Part shown: piece by piece, positions 45,622 through 53,567 of the stretch
How positions within the stretch are numbered: the stretch's first letter is position 1
How the letters are laid out: every line of letters starts with the position of its first letter
DNA from: Lujinxingia vulgaris
Lineage (GTDB): Bacteria > Myxococcota_A > Bradymonadia > Bradymonadales > Bradymonadaceae
Assembly: GCF_007997015.1 (NCBI RefSeq)
Contig: NZ_VOSM01000005.1
Span: forward strand, 124,001 to 188,000
Reading direction: 5' to 3'
DNA length: 64,000 nucleotides
Program-made: the position numbers and the translations under genes
The notes under the pieces: generated by a model
What the model saw: the letters and a program-made list of their open reading frames with translations, nothing else
Database searches by the model: none
What the model was told of the DNA's origin: nothing

Positions 45622-47709
45622 ATGAAAAGCCTCACCCTTCTGACGCGTCACGCGCTCGCCATTGGCCTGCTTACGGCCCTTGTCGCCTGCAGCGAAGGCC
45701 CCGATACGCGCACGATTCCCCCCACCAACGACCGCCCCGACGTCGGGGAGCCTGAAGACGCAGGCCCCGACGCCGAGGAAGACGCCGGCGACGTGGGTCC
45801 GGACGCCGAAGACGACGCGGGCGATGTGGGTCCGGACGCCGAAGACCCCGACGCCGGAGACACCGACGTCGACGCGCCCGACGCCTGCGAGGGGGAGAGC
45901 GACGAGCAGCTCTGCCAGCTTAGCTCGTTTAGCTGCGGCAGCCACGTCATCGAAGATAGCTGCGGGGAGCTGCGCACGGTTGAGAGCTGCGGGCCGGAGT
46001 GCGGCGATCCGGAGACCTGCGGAGGCGGCGGCATCGAAGGCCAATGCGGCTGCACCCCGGCGCTCACCGACGAGCAACACTGCGCCGAGAACGCCGCCGA
46101 ATGTGGCGAGCTCACCATCGTCGACAGCTGCGGCGAAGAGCGCGTCATCGACTGCGGCGCCGAAGATCAGGTCTGCACCCTCTTTGATACCTGCGGAGGC
46201 GGCGGCGAGGAGAACATCTGCGGTTGCACGCCGATCACCTGCGAAGAGGCCCAGGTCCTCTGCGGCCCCATCGACGATGGCTGCGGCGGCACGGTTCAAT
46301 GCGACGAGTTCTGCGTCGACGCGATGGCCGTGGGCGATGAGCACGCCTGCGCGGTTGGCTCGGGCAAGCTCAAGTGCTGGGGCCGCAACAACAGCGGCCA
46401 GATCGGCAACGGCGCCAACGGCGACCAGCGCAACCCGGTCGATGTGAGCGGCCTTCCCACCATGGTCGACGTGGCGCCGGGCGGCGAACACACCTGCGCG
46501 CTCAGCCTCAATGGCGAGGTCTTCTGCTGGGGCGAGAACGAGCGCGGCCAGCTGGGCCTCGGGACGACGGTGGGGAGCGATGTGCCCGGCGGGCGCGCCA
46601 TCAACTCCGGCGCCACCGCCATCGCCAGCGGCTTCGCGCATAGCTGCGCGGTGGTCAACGGCGGGGTGCGCTGCTGGGGCGCCAACGATTTCGGTCAGAT
46701 CGGCAGCGCCAGCATCGCCGTCGGCAGCAACATCAACGTCGGCGTGGCCATGCAGGTTCAAGGCCTGAGCTCGGGCGTGGTCGACGTGGTCGCCGGCAGC
46801 CATCACAGCTGCGCGCTCCTCGACGACGGTACCGTGCGCTGCTGGGGCCGTAACCGCTTTGGCCAGGTCGGCACCTTGAGCGAGTCGAGCCTGCCCATCG
46901 TCGACGCCTTTGGATATTTCGGAAACGACCCCCTCGATAACGTGACGCTGGAGCCCGTCCCGCAAGGTGTCCCCGGTTTGACCGAGGTCGAAGAGCTCGC
47001 CGCCGGCAACGACTTCACCTGCGCGCGCACCACCGACGGCGAAGTCTTCTGCTGGGGCGCGATGCACCGCGCCTCCTCCACGGGCAACACCTGCTTTGTC
47101 TGGGATGGCTACTTCAACACGCAAGGCGCAATGACCGGCCGCAACGCCGACCGCTGCGCGGTCTTCCCCCCCTACGGCCCGGCGGTCGCCCGCTTCAGCG
47201 TGCGCACCGTCTCCGATGGCACGTGTGATGAAGAAACTCCCTGCGAAAACACCGAATTTACCTGCAACCTCGAGAACAACCGCTGCGAGAAAGACGAGTA
47301 CCCCATCGCCACCGCCTTCCTGAACCAGGCGGCCTTCCTCCCGCGCCAGATCAGCACCGGCGACGCCGCGCTGACCATCGGTGCCGGCGCCCACCACCTC
47401 TGCATGGTCGTCGATCGCAATGACGCGCAGCAGACCAACGTCCGCTGCTTCGGCGTCAACAGCGTCGGCCAGGTCGGCGACGGCACCAACAACAACTGGA
47501 GCTCCCCCATCGATCTCTACCTGGACGTCGACGACAACATCGTGCGCGGCGTCGATGTCTCGGCCGGCAACGCCTACTCCTGCGTGCTCGTCGACGAGCA
47601 AAACATCAAATGCTGGGGCAGCAACCAGTACGGCCAGATCGGCAACTCCGCGCTCCTGCGCGACGAGTCCTACCGTCCCTTTGACGTGAAGCTGGAGTAC
47701 GCACCATGA
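45622..47709 (+). CDS. RCC1-repeat lipoprotein with Asp-rich linker and Cys-rich region
   Basis: 695 residues. Signal peptide ending TALVACSEG (Cys about 23), then near-perfect repeats EDAGDVGPDAED (about 45-75). A Cys-rich part (about 95-235) follows, with CGGGGIEGQCGCTP and CGGGGEENICGCTP units. From about 240 to the end there are six or seven RCC1-type beta-propeller repeats of the form HTCALSLNGEVFCWGENERGQLGLG, each with two Cys that could lock the blade. Such propellers usually bind proteins. Surface-exposed; likely adhesion or recognition. Its stop overlaps the next start (ATGA). Confidence 0.92.
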   Translation: MKSLTLLTRHALAIGLLTALVACSEGPDTRTIPPTNDRPDVGEPEDAGPDAEEDAGDVGPDAEDDAGDVGPDAEDPDAGDTDVDAPDACEGESDEQLCQLSSFSCGSHVIEDSCGELRTVESCGPECGDPETCGGGGIEGQCGCTPALTDEQHCAENAAECGELTIVDSCGEERVIDCGAEDQVCTLFDTCGGGGEENICGCTPITCEEAQVLCGPIDDGCGGTVQCDEFCVDAMAVGDEHACAVGSGKLKCWGRNNSGQIGNGANGDQRNPVDVSGLPTMVDVAPGGEHTCALSLNGEVFCWGENERGQLGLGTTVGSDVPGGRAINSGATAIASGFAHSCAVVNGGVRCWGANDFGQIGSASIAVGSNINVGVAMQVQGLSSGVVDVVAGSHHSCALLDDGTVRCWGRNRFGQVGTLSESSLPIVDAFGYFGNDPLDNVTLEPVPQGVPGLTEVEELAAGNDFTCARTTDGEVFCWGAMHRASSTGNTCFVWDGYFNTQGAMTGRNADRCAVFPPYGPAVARFSVRTVSDGTCDEETPCENTEFTCNLENNRCEKDEYPIATAFLNQAAFLPRQISTGDAALTIGAGAHHLCMVVDRNDAQQTNVRCFGVNSVGQVGDGTNNNWSSPIDLYLDVDDNIVRGVDVSAGNAYSCVLVDEQNIKCWGSNQYGQIGNSALLRDESYRPFDVKLEYAP

Positions 47710-48581
47710 GAACCTTTGCTCGCCAGAGTCTTCGCAGGCTGGGGCTCGCGCTGTTCGGCGCCACCCTGATCGGCTGCGCCGGCACCGCCAGCTCCGACTA
47801 CAGCCAGGCGCCGAGCTACGGCGGATATGATGACGTGGAGGCCATCGCCTACGAGTCCGACGCCCCCTCGATCGCCTCCGACAGCGCCGCGCGCCGCGCT
47901 CCCTCGCGCCCGCAAGCCCGGCCTCAAGCCCAGGGCGGCGCCTCCCCGACGCCGCCTCCCCTGGCCGCGGGCTCCGCACAGACCACCGGCGGCGCCTCCA
48001 CCTCGCCATCGGCTGAAGAGCAGGCCCGACCCACACGCCTGCTCGTCTATACGGCGTCTCTGCACATGGCGATCTTCGAGGTGAACCCCACCCAGGAAGC
48101 CGCCCTCAAGATTGTCGAAGACCTCGGCGGCTACGCCTCTCGCCGCACCACCAACCAGCTCACGCTGCGCGTGCCCGCCGAGTACTTTCGCCAGGCCCTC
48201 GACGCCCTCTCGAAGCTCGGTGATGTCACCCACACCCAGTGGCAGGCCCACGACGTCTCCGAGAGCTTTCGCGACTTGAACATCCGCCTGCAAAACGCCC
48301 TGGAGGTGCACGCCCGTATGAGCGCGATCCTCGAGCGCGCCCAGAGCGTCGAAGACACGCTCAAGGTCGAAGCCCAGCTCGCGCGCCTGACGCAGGAGAT
48401 CGAGCAGCTGCGCTCGCAGATCGAGAACCTCTCCCAGCAGATCGCCTTCTCGACCATCGACGTGCACTTTCAGCAACGTCACCACACCCAACTTCCGGCC
48501 GACGACTACCTCCTGCCCTTCCCCTGGCTCAACGAGCTCGGCCTGGAGTCGTTGCTGCGCGCCCCGGAGGCCACGCGATGA
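47706..48581 (+). CDS. DUF4349 lipoprotein
   Basis: 291 residues. Signal peptide with lipobox GATLIGCAG (Cys about 24), then a Ser/Pro/Ala linker to about 110. The DUF4349 domain begins TRLLVYTASLHMAIFEVNPTQEAALKIVEDLGGYASRR and contains LTLRVPAEYFRQALDALSKLGDV. A coiled-coil follows (TLKVEAQLARLTQEIEQLRSQIENLSQQIAFSTIDV), as usual for the family. The typical C-terminal membrane helix of DUF4349 proteins is missing, and the lipid anchor may replace it. Function unknown. Translationally coupled to the RCC1 gene before and the lipoprotein gene after it (both ATGA). Confidence 0.88.
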   Translation: MRTFARQSLRRLGLALFGATLIGCAGTASSDYSQAPSYGGYDDVEAIAYESDAPSIASDSAARRAPSRPQARPQAQGGASPTPPPLAAGSAQTTGGASTSPSAEEQARPTRLLVYTASLHMAIFEVNPTQEAALKIVEDLGGYASRRTTNQLTLRVPAEYFRQALDALSKLGDVTHTQWQAHDVSESFRDLNIRLQNALEVHARMSAILERAQSVEDTLKVEAQLARLTQEIEQLRSQIENLSQQIAFSTIDVHFQQRHHTQLPADDYLLPFPWLNELGLESLLRAPEATR

Positions 48582-49093
48582 TTTTTCGTTCAAATTGTCT
48601 GCTCAAACGTGCGCTCCTCGGCAGCCTGCTCGCCATCTCCCTGAGCACGGCGGCCTGCGCCGACTTCCAGATCACCACCCCCGACCAGATGGTGGAGGTC
48701 TCCAAAACCAAAGACACCGCCGCCGACTACGTCGCCATGACCCACCACGGCGTGGTCGTGCGCGCGCAGACCTTCGAGGTCGGCGAGTCGCGTGGTGCGG
48801 ATGCGCCGCCGGCGTCGCTGGAGTTCTGGGAGCAGGCCGTGATGGAGCGCATGCGCACCCGCGGCGGCTACGCCCTTCTGGAAAAGTCCGACATCGAGGC
48901 CGCCTCCGGCGAAAAAGGCCTGCGCTTTGAGTTCGGCCGCGACCAGAACGGCGCCCCCTACCGCTACACCGTGGCGCTTTTTGTCACCGACGAGCGCATC
49001 CACCTCATCGAAGCCGGCGGCCGCCAGGATCGTTATGATGAAGCCACCGCCGCCGTCGATCAGGCGCTGGAAAGCTACGTCATCAAGCGTTAA
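48578..49093 (+). CDS. small hypothetical lipoprotein
   Basis: 171 residues. Signal peptide LLGSLLAISLSTAACADF (lipobox Cys about 27). The mature part is a single domain: FQITTPDQMVEVSKTKDTAADYVAMTHHGVVVRAQTFE, then WEQAVMERMRTRGGYALLEKSDI and YRYTVALFVTDERIHLIEAGGRQDRYDE. This looks like a compact alpha/beta lipoprotein domain related in style to serine/threonine-kinase-linked or PsbP-like accessory proteins, but no family is assigned. GGAGG seven bases upstream; overlaps the DUF4349 gene by ATGA, so all three lipoproteins probably form one operon. Confidence 0.78.
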   Translation: MIFRSNCLLKRALLGSLLAISLSTAACADFQITTPDQMVEVSKTKDTAADYVAMTHHGVVVRAQTFEVGESRGADAPPASLEFWEQAVMERMRTRGGYALLEKSDIEAASGEKGLRFEFGRDQNGAPYRYTVALFVTDERIHLIEAGGRQDRYDEATAAVDQALESYVIKR

Positions 49094-49216
49094 GCTCCCG
49101 CTTCTTCATGACGCCACGGCCCGCGCCCCGGGCTCGCCATCCTCGCTTTCAAGCGACCTGGCGAGGCCCGGTGTGGCGAGCCACGATCCCATCGCCTCAC
49201 CTTCTATGGAGGTTTT

Positions 49217-50266
49217 ATGCGCCCCAACCTCAGCGCCGATCCCACCGCCTCGGTCACCGCGTCCTCCTCCAGCAACGGGTTTCCCTGGTTTAAAGCCCTG
49301 GCCGGCTGTGGCTGCCTGCTCTTTATCGGCGCGGTGGGCCTGGGCGCGACCGGCTACTTCGCCTACTCCAGCCTGAGCGAGGGCATCGAAAACGAAGCGC
49401 AGGCTGACGCGCCGCAGGGCCTCTTCGGCGGCATCATGAGCGCGGTGGAAGGGCTTGGCGCCATGCAGGAGGGCGGCGGTGCGGCCGGCAGCACGGCACC
49501 GTCCGCCGCGGCGAACTCCGGTGAGGAAGGGTCGCAAAACGCCGGCGCCTCGCAGAACGATCGCAGCATCGACGAGCTCTTTGAGGCCCTCGACCAGCCC
49601 ATCTCCACCTCCGAGGCCCGCGACTTTAAAGAGGCCATGGAAGCCTGGGGCAACTCCCGCGAAGTGCGCGAGATGAGCGAGCAGTTTGAGACCAACAAAA
49701 AGCTCGACGAGAACCAGGACGGCACGCTGGCCGGCCTCAAAAAATTGCGCGCGCTCAAGGGCACCGTCGACCGCACCCAGGCGCTGGGCCACGCCTTCAA
49801 CGCCCACGTCCAGGAGCACGGCGGCCGCGCCTTTGAAGAGCGCCTCTTGCAGTTCCGCCTGATCAACCGCGTGACCGCCGCCGGCAACCGCAACAAGGAG
49901 GGCAACGAGCCCTGGAGCGACGCCGTCGCCCAGGCCCTGCTCGACGACCACGACGCCCAACGCGACGAGTTTCTAAAAGTTCGCCAGATCCTCGTCGACG
50001 CCAACAAAGACGAAAACTTCGACCCGGCCTCCCTCAGCGAGGAGGAGCGCAAGACCTACGCCGACGCCATGGCCAACCAGTTCTTGCTCATCACCGGCGC
50101 CATCAACCGCGAGACCCTTGAGACCTGGAAGGCGCTCTCCACCGAGGAGCGCAAAGCCATCCAGGACCAGCTCAACGCCCCGCATATGGCCGTCTCCAGC
50201 GCCATGGGCGCGATCACCGGGGGTAACCCCGACTCGATGCTCTTCTACGGGCTCTTTGGCCTATGA
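49217..50266 (+). CDS. hypothetical membrane-anchored protein
   Basis: 349 residues. One transmembrane helix near the N-terminus (LAGCGCLLFIGAVGLGATGYFAY, about 29-51). A Gly/Ala/Ser-rich linker to about 115 precedes a long, largely helical, charged domain, with segments such as FEALDQPISTSEARDFKEAMEAWGNSREVREM and LKKLRALKGTVDRTQALGHAFNAHV. No known family. GGAGG four bases before the ATG. The stop overlaps the ComB-like gene start (ATGA), so expression is coupled. Probably periplasmic or surface facing, by topology. Confidence 0.75.
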   Translation: MRPNLSADPTASVTASSSSNGFPWFKALAGCGCLLFIGAVGLGATGYFAYSSLSEGIENEAQADAPQGLFGGIMSAVEGLGAMQEGGGAAGSTAPSAAANSGEEGSQNAGASQNDRSIDELFEALDQPISTSEARDFKEAMEAWGNSREVREMSEQFETNKKLDENQDGTLAGLKKLRALKGTVDRTQALGHAFNAHVQEHGGRAFEERLLQFRLINRVTAAGNRNKEGNEPWSDAVAQALLDDHDAQRDEFLKVRQILVDANKDENFDPASLSEEERKTYADAMANQFLLITGAINRETLETWKALSTEERKAIQDQLNAPHMAVSSAMGAITGGNPDSMLFYGLFGL

Positions 50267-50988
50267 GCGCGACGCTGGCGCGGCCCCGGGTCGCCATCTT
50301 TCAGGGCCACCGTCCCGAGCTCGGGCCGGCGGCGGTGCGCATCGTCATCGACACCATCCGCGCCTTTACCCACACCCAGGTCGCGCTTGAAGGGGGCGCC
50401 TCGCGCATTCTGCTGGTGGCATCGATCGACGAGGCTCGCCAGCGCGCGCGCCAGCACCCCGGCTGGCTATTGGCCGGGGAGCGCAACGCTATCAAACCCG
50501 ACGACTTTGACCTGGGAAACTCCCCGGCGCTCACCGCCCGCGCGGATCTCAAAGACCGCACGCTGGTCCTCACCACCTCCAACGGCGTGCAGGCCGTGGC
50601 GCACGCCGCCGCTGGCTTCTCGGGCCTTTTGCTCGTCACCGGCCTGGCCAACGCCGGCAGCACTGTGGCCGCCACGCAGGCGTATCTGAGCGCCCACCCC
50701 GAGCCCTCCCCCACCGTGCAGATCCTCGCCAGCCACCCCGAGGGCGATGAAGATCTGGCGACCGCTCAATGGCTTCAAGCCCGGCTGCATGGACTGGGTA
50801 AGCCCGACGACGCCGAGGCCATCCGCCGCGTCTGGGAGAGCCGCGCCGCCCAAAAATTCGCCGACCCCACGCGCCCCGAATACCTCTCCGACGACATCCC
50901 CTTCTGCGCGCGCCGCGCCGACGCCGATTTTGCCATGGTCGTCGAGCAAGAGGGCGACGACCTCTGGCTTACGCGCCGCGAGCTTTAA
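50263..50988 (+). CDS. ComB-like 2-phosphosulfolactate phosphatase family protein
   Basis: 241 residues, the family length. Landmarks: IVIDTIRAFTHTQVALEGGASRILLVASIDEAR (about 27-59; ComB proteins have vvIDvlRATTtivtAl), WLLAGERNAIKPDDFDLGNSP (about 67-87) and RTLVLTTSNGVQAVAHA (about 98-114). In archaea ComB removes phosphate from 2-phosphosulfolactate in coenzyme M synthesis. Bacterial members may act in sulfolactate metabolism or on another phosphoester, so the substrate is not assigned. Translationally coupled to the membrane protein gene upstream. Confidence 0.88.
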   Translation: MSATLARPRVAIFQGHRPELGPAAVRIVIDTIRAFTHTQVALEGGASRILLVASIDEARQRARQHPGWLLAGERNAIKPDDFDLGNSPALTARADLKDRTLVLTTSNGVQAVAHAAAGFSGLLLVTGLANAGSTVAATQAYLSAHPEPSPTVQILASHPEGDEDLATAQWLQARLHGLGKPDDAEAIRRVWESRAAQKFADPTRPEYLSDDIPFCARRADADFAMVVEQEGDDLWLTRREL

Positions 50989-51003
50989 GCACTTTTTGCG
51001 CTC

Positions 51004-51561
51004 TCACTGCTGCGCCTGAGCCGCCTCCCACTCCGAGCGCAGCATCGAATACACCACCAGGTCCGTCCACCCATCAACCAGACGCTCGGCGCGGCGCAGC
51101 GCCCCCTCCTCCACAAATCTCAGGCGCTCGACCACCGCGCGGCTCGCCAGGTTCTCGCGCCCGCAGCGCGCCTCGACCCGCTCCAACCCCTCATCCTCAA
51201 ACGCCCAGCGCAACACCTCCGCCGTCGCCCGCGTCATAATCCCCTCGCCGCGGTACGCTGAGCTCAGCCAGTAGCCGATCGACGTGCTCATGTTGGCGCG
51301 ATCCACCCCGTGCACCCCGATCATCCCCGCGATCTGCCCCTCCACGCTGATCGCCGCCTGAAACCCGTCGCCCTGAGCCAGCTGATCGAGGGTGGAGCGA
51401 ATGTACCCGTCGTAATCGTCGACGCTCGTGATGGCGTCGACCCAGGGAAGCCAGCGCCGCAGCTCCTCGCGCTCCCGGTCTACCACCCCGAAAAGCTCTT
51501 CTTTATCGCTGACCTTCAAAAGCCTCAGCGCCACCCTTTCGTCCAGTCTTCGCTCAAACAT
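51004..51561 (-). CDS. RimJ/RimL-type GNAT acetyltransferase
   Basis: 185 residues. It begins VALRLLKVSDKEELFGVVDREREELRRWLPWVDAI, the typical RimJ/RimL opening. It has IGYWLSSAYRGEGIMTRATAEVLRWAFEDEGLERVEARCGRENLASRAVVERLRF, including the acetyl-CoA loop YRGEGIM and the ENxxSxxVxExLGF-like ending. Probably acetylates an amino group of a protein or small molecule in the cytoplasm. It faces the ComB-like gene convergently, 15 bases apart. Substrate unknown. Confidence 0.92.
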   Translation of the reverse strand: MFERRLDERVALRLLKVSDKEELFGVVDREREELRRWLPWVDAITSVDDYDGYIRSTLDQLAQGDGFQAAISVEGQIAGMIGVHGVDRANMSTSIGYWLSSAYRGEGIMTRATAEVLRWAFEDEGLERVEARCGRENLASRAVVERLRFVEEGALRRAERLVDGWTDLVVYSMLRSEWEAAQAQQ

Positions 51562-51667
51562 ATTTTGTCCATGGCTTCAAAGTTATCATGCAGGCATCCG
51601 CGGACCTGACGCATAGCAAAGTAGGCTCCCACGTGACAATCCGGCGATTTGCGGGCACGATCCCCCC

Positions 51668-52366
51668 ATGACGCACCTCCCCCCTCCGCATCGCCCCGAG
51701 CTGTCTTTGCGCCCCCTCCGACTCACACTCCTGACCTTCATCGCCGCCCTCGTGACCTTGAGCGCGGGCTGTTTGCCCGTGGCCTGGGTGACCCCGCCCA
51801 TGGAGATGGCCATCGGCGTGGGCGCAAGCGCGGGCATCCCCGATGACAACGCGCGCATCACCATGCCGCTCTCCCTCACGGCCAACCCCCTGCAGATGAT
51901 CCACGGCTGGGGCGCGCGCCGCTTTGATGTGGGCGCGGGCTACAGCGCGCATTTTTTATTTGTCGATCCGGTCGCCGCACACGGCCCGCACCTCGACATT
52001 AGCTACATCCCGCTCGTGCGCACCGAAGGGGGCGGCACCTTCGGCGGCACCCGCGCCATGCGCCTGATCACGAGCGCGCGCCCCGCCTACCGCTTTGCCG
52101 GCGATGGCGTGGGACGCGGCCCCTCGCTCAGTCTGCGGCTGACCCTGGAGTCGGTGGGCTTTAGCGATAGTGTGACCTCCGAGTGCCAGACCCGCTCCGA
52201 CGGCTCCTTCTTCTGCGGCAGCTACCTGGCCTATGGCGAAGACTCCTATGGGCTCTTTATCGAGGCCACCCGCGGGCTGACGCAGCCGGCCTACAGCGCG
52301 ATCAGCATCGGGCTGAGCTTTCGCATCCCGGCCACCGCCGGCGCCGGGCTGATGGGTCAGTTCTAA
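51668..52366 (+). CDS. hypothetical lipoprotein, beta-barrel-like
   Basis: 232 residues. Signal sequence LTFIAALVTLSAGC (lipobox Cys about 35) in a longer N-terminus. The mature part has alternating hydrophobic/aromatic strands (FDVGAGYSAHFLF, LDISYIPLV, GPSLSLRLTLESVGF, YSAISIGLSFRIP) like small outer-membrane barrels. One Cys pair (CQTRSDGSFFCG) may form a loop disulfide. No family recognised. No clear ribosome-binding site before the ATG. The methyltransferase gene follows 10 bases later. Confidence 0.7.
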   Translation: MTHLPPPHRPELSLRPLRLTLLTFIAALVTLSAGCLPVAWVTPPMEMAIGVGASAGIPDDNARITMPLSLTANPLQMIHGWGARRFDVGAGYSAHFLFVDPVAAHGPHLDISYIPLVRTEGGGTFGGTRAMRLITSARPAYRFAGDGVGRGPSLSLRLTLESVGFSDSVTSECQTRSDGSFFCGSYLAYGEDSYGLFIEATRGLTQPAYSAISIGLSFRIPATAGAGLMGQF

Positions 52367-52376
52367 AGGCATCCCC

Positions 52377-53090
52377 ATGTCAAGCAACCGCACCTTCTTT
52401 AACCTCACCGCGTCGGGCTACGACCTGCTCACCCACCAGGCCCTCTGGAGCGCCCAGGTAGAGCGCCTGATCGACGCCCTTGGCGAATCCGACGACTTAA
52501 GCCGCGTGCGACACGTGCTGGATGTGGGCTGCGGACCCGGGCAGAGCGCGTTTGGCCTGGCGCGACGCCTCCCCCACGCGCAGATCCTGGGGGTGGACGT
52601 GGCCGACCGCATGATCGCCCGTGCGCGCCAGCACCACCGGGGCCGCTACAGCGCGCTGAAAAACCTGCGCTTTGAGCGCGCCGATGTGTACGCCCTGCCC
52701 GCCGATCTGCCACCCTTCGATCTGATCGTGGGCCACTCCTTTCTCTATTTGTTGCCCGATCGAAAAGGCGCCCTCTCAGCGCTGGGCGCCGCGCTCGGCC
52801 CGGGAGGTCGGCTGGCGCTCCTGGAGCCCAACGCCGACGCCTCTCTGCCCCACGCCACCGCCGGCGCCCTGACCAACCCGGACGCCCGCCAGCACGCCCT
52901 GCGCCACCCGGTGAGCACCGGGCGCTTCGCCCTCTCAATGGTCGGCTGGCGCCTGGCCAGCCGATCCCGCGCCCCGATGCGCCAGTCCACCCTCCGAACC
53001 CTGCTCCAGGGCGCCGGCCTCGTCGACATCAGCGTGCGCCCCACCCTCGGCGATCTGGGCCTGATGGCCATCGCTCGCCGGAAGGGCTGA
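52377..53090 (+). CDS. class I SAM-dependent methyltransferase
   Basis: 237 residues. SAM-binding motif I VLDVGCGPGQSAFGLA at about 47-62, then ILGVDVADRMIARARQ with the acidic residue contacting the ribose, ERADVYALP (motif II region) and FDLIVGHSFLYLLPDRKGALSALGAALGPGGRLALLEP (motif III). Resembles the UbiE/ArsM type fold. Substrate unknown; may act on a quinone, lipid or small molecule. AAAGG before the ATG. A phased 42-bp repeat array starts ten bases after its stop. Confidence 0.9.
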   Translation: MSSNRTFFNLTASGYDLLTHQALWSAQVERLIDALGESDDLSRVRHVLDVGCGPGQSAFGLARRLPHAQILGVDVADRMIARARQHHRGRYSALKNLRFERADVYALPADLPPFDLIVGHSFLYLLPDRKGALSALGAALGPGGRLALLEPNADASLPHATAGALTNPDARQHALRHPVSTGRFALSMVGWRLASRSRAPMRQSTLRTLLQGAGLVDISVRPTLGDLGLMAIARRKG

Positions 53091-53099
53091 AATAGGCGC

Positions 53100-53442
53100 G
53101 ATCAGCACCTGATCGACAGCCTCCGCAGCTGAAACACGCGTTCTCAGCACCTGATCGCCGGCCTCCGCAATTGAAACACGCGCGATCAGCACCTGATCTC
53201 CCTTCCTTCACGTTGAAATACTCGCGATCAGCACCTGATCTCCCTTCCTTCACGTTGAAATACTCGCGATCAGCACCTGATCACGTGTCTCGGCGCTGCA
53301 GCGAGACGCGATCAGCACCTGATCACGTGTCTCGGCGCTGCAGACAGACGCGATCAGCGCCTGATCGACCTTCTTTCAAACTCAAGCACACGCGATCAGC
53401 GCTTGATCACGCCTACTTCAATTTAAAGTACGCGCGATCAGG
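53100..53442. repeat. 42-bp-period array of dyad sites (GATCAG-type)
   Basis: The 15-base palindrome GATCAGCACCTGATC or a close variant starts at 53100, 53142, 53184, 53226, 53268, 53310, 53352 and 53394. A half site lies at 53436. Every step is exactly 42 bases. The 27-base spacers vary in pairs (1 with 2, 3 with 4, 5 with 6), but nearly all contain a second inverted repeat centred about 21 bases from the first (CAGCTG, CAATTG, TTCA-CGT-TGAA, GTCTC...GAGAC, TACTT...AAGTA). It fills most of the 477-bp gap before the M50 protease gene. No coding role supported. Confidence 0.93.
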
Positions 53443-53567
53443 CGCATAAAACCTGAGCGATCGGCGATCCGCCTCGCTTCCTCCCTGAGCGAAATCCATT
53501 GGGGGATCACCGCCCGTGCCGATCTTCGCCTTGTCACACGCGACCTTCTTCGGCCCGGGAGTCGACG

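Noticed and set aside
53100-53442. CRISPR array
   Set aside because: Repeats are only 15 bases, spacers are partly identical to each other and themselves palindromic, and no cas gene is present.
53171-53449. Open frame with 14-residue repeats (SRSAPD...) over the first 42-bp array
   Set aside because: 42 is a multiple of three, so any frame without a stop stays open through the array. The symmetry is at the DNA level and there is no ribosome-binding site or signal for translation.
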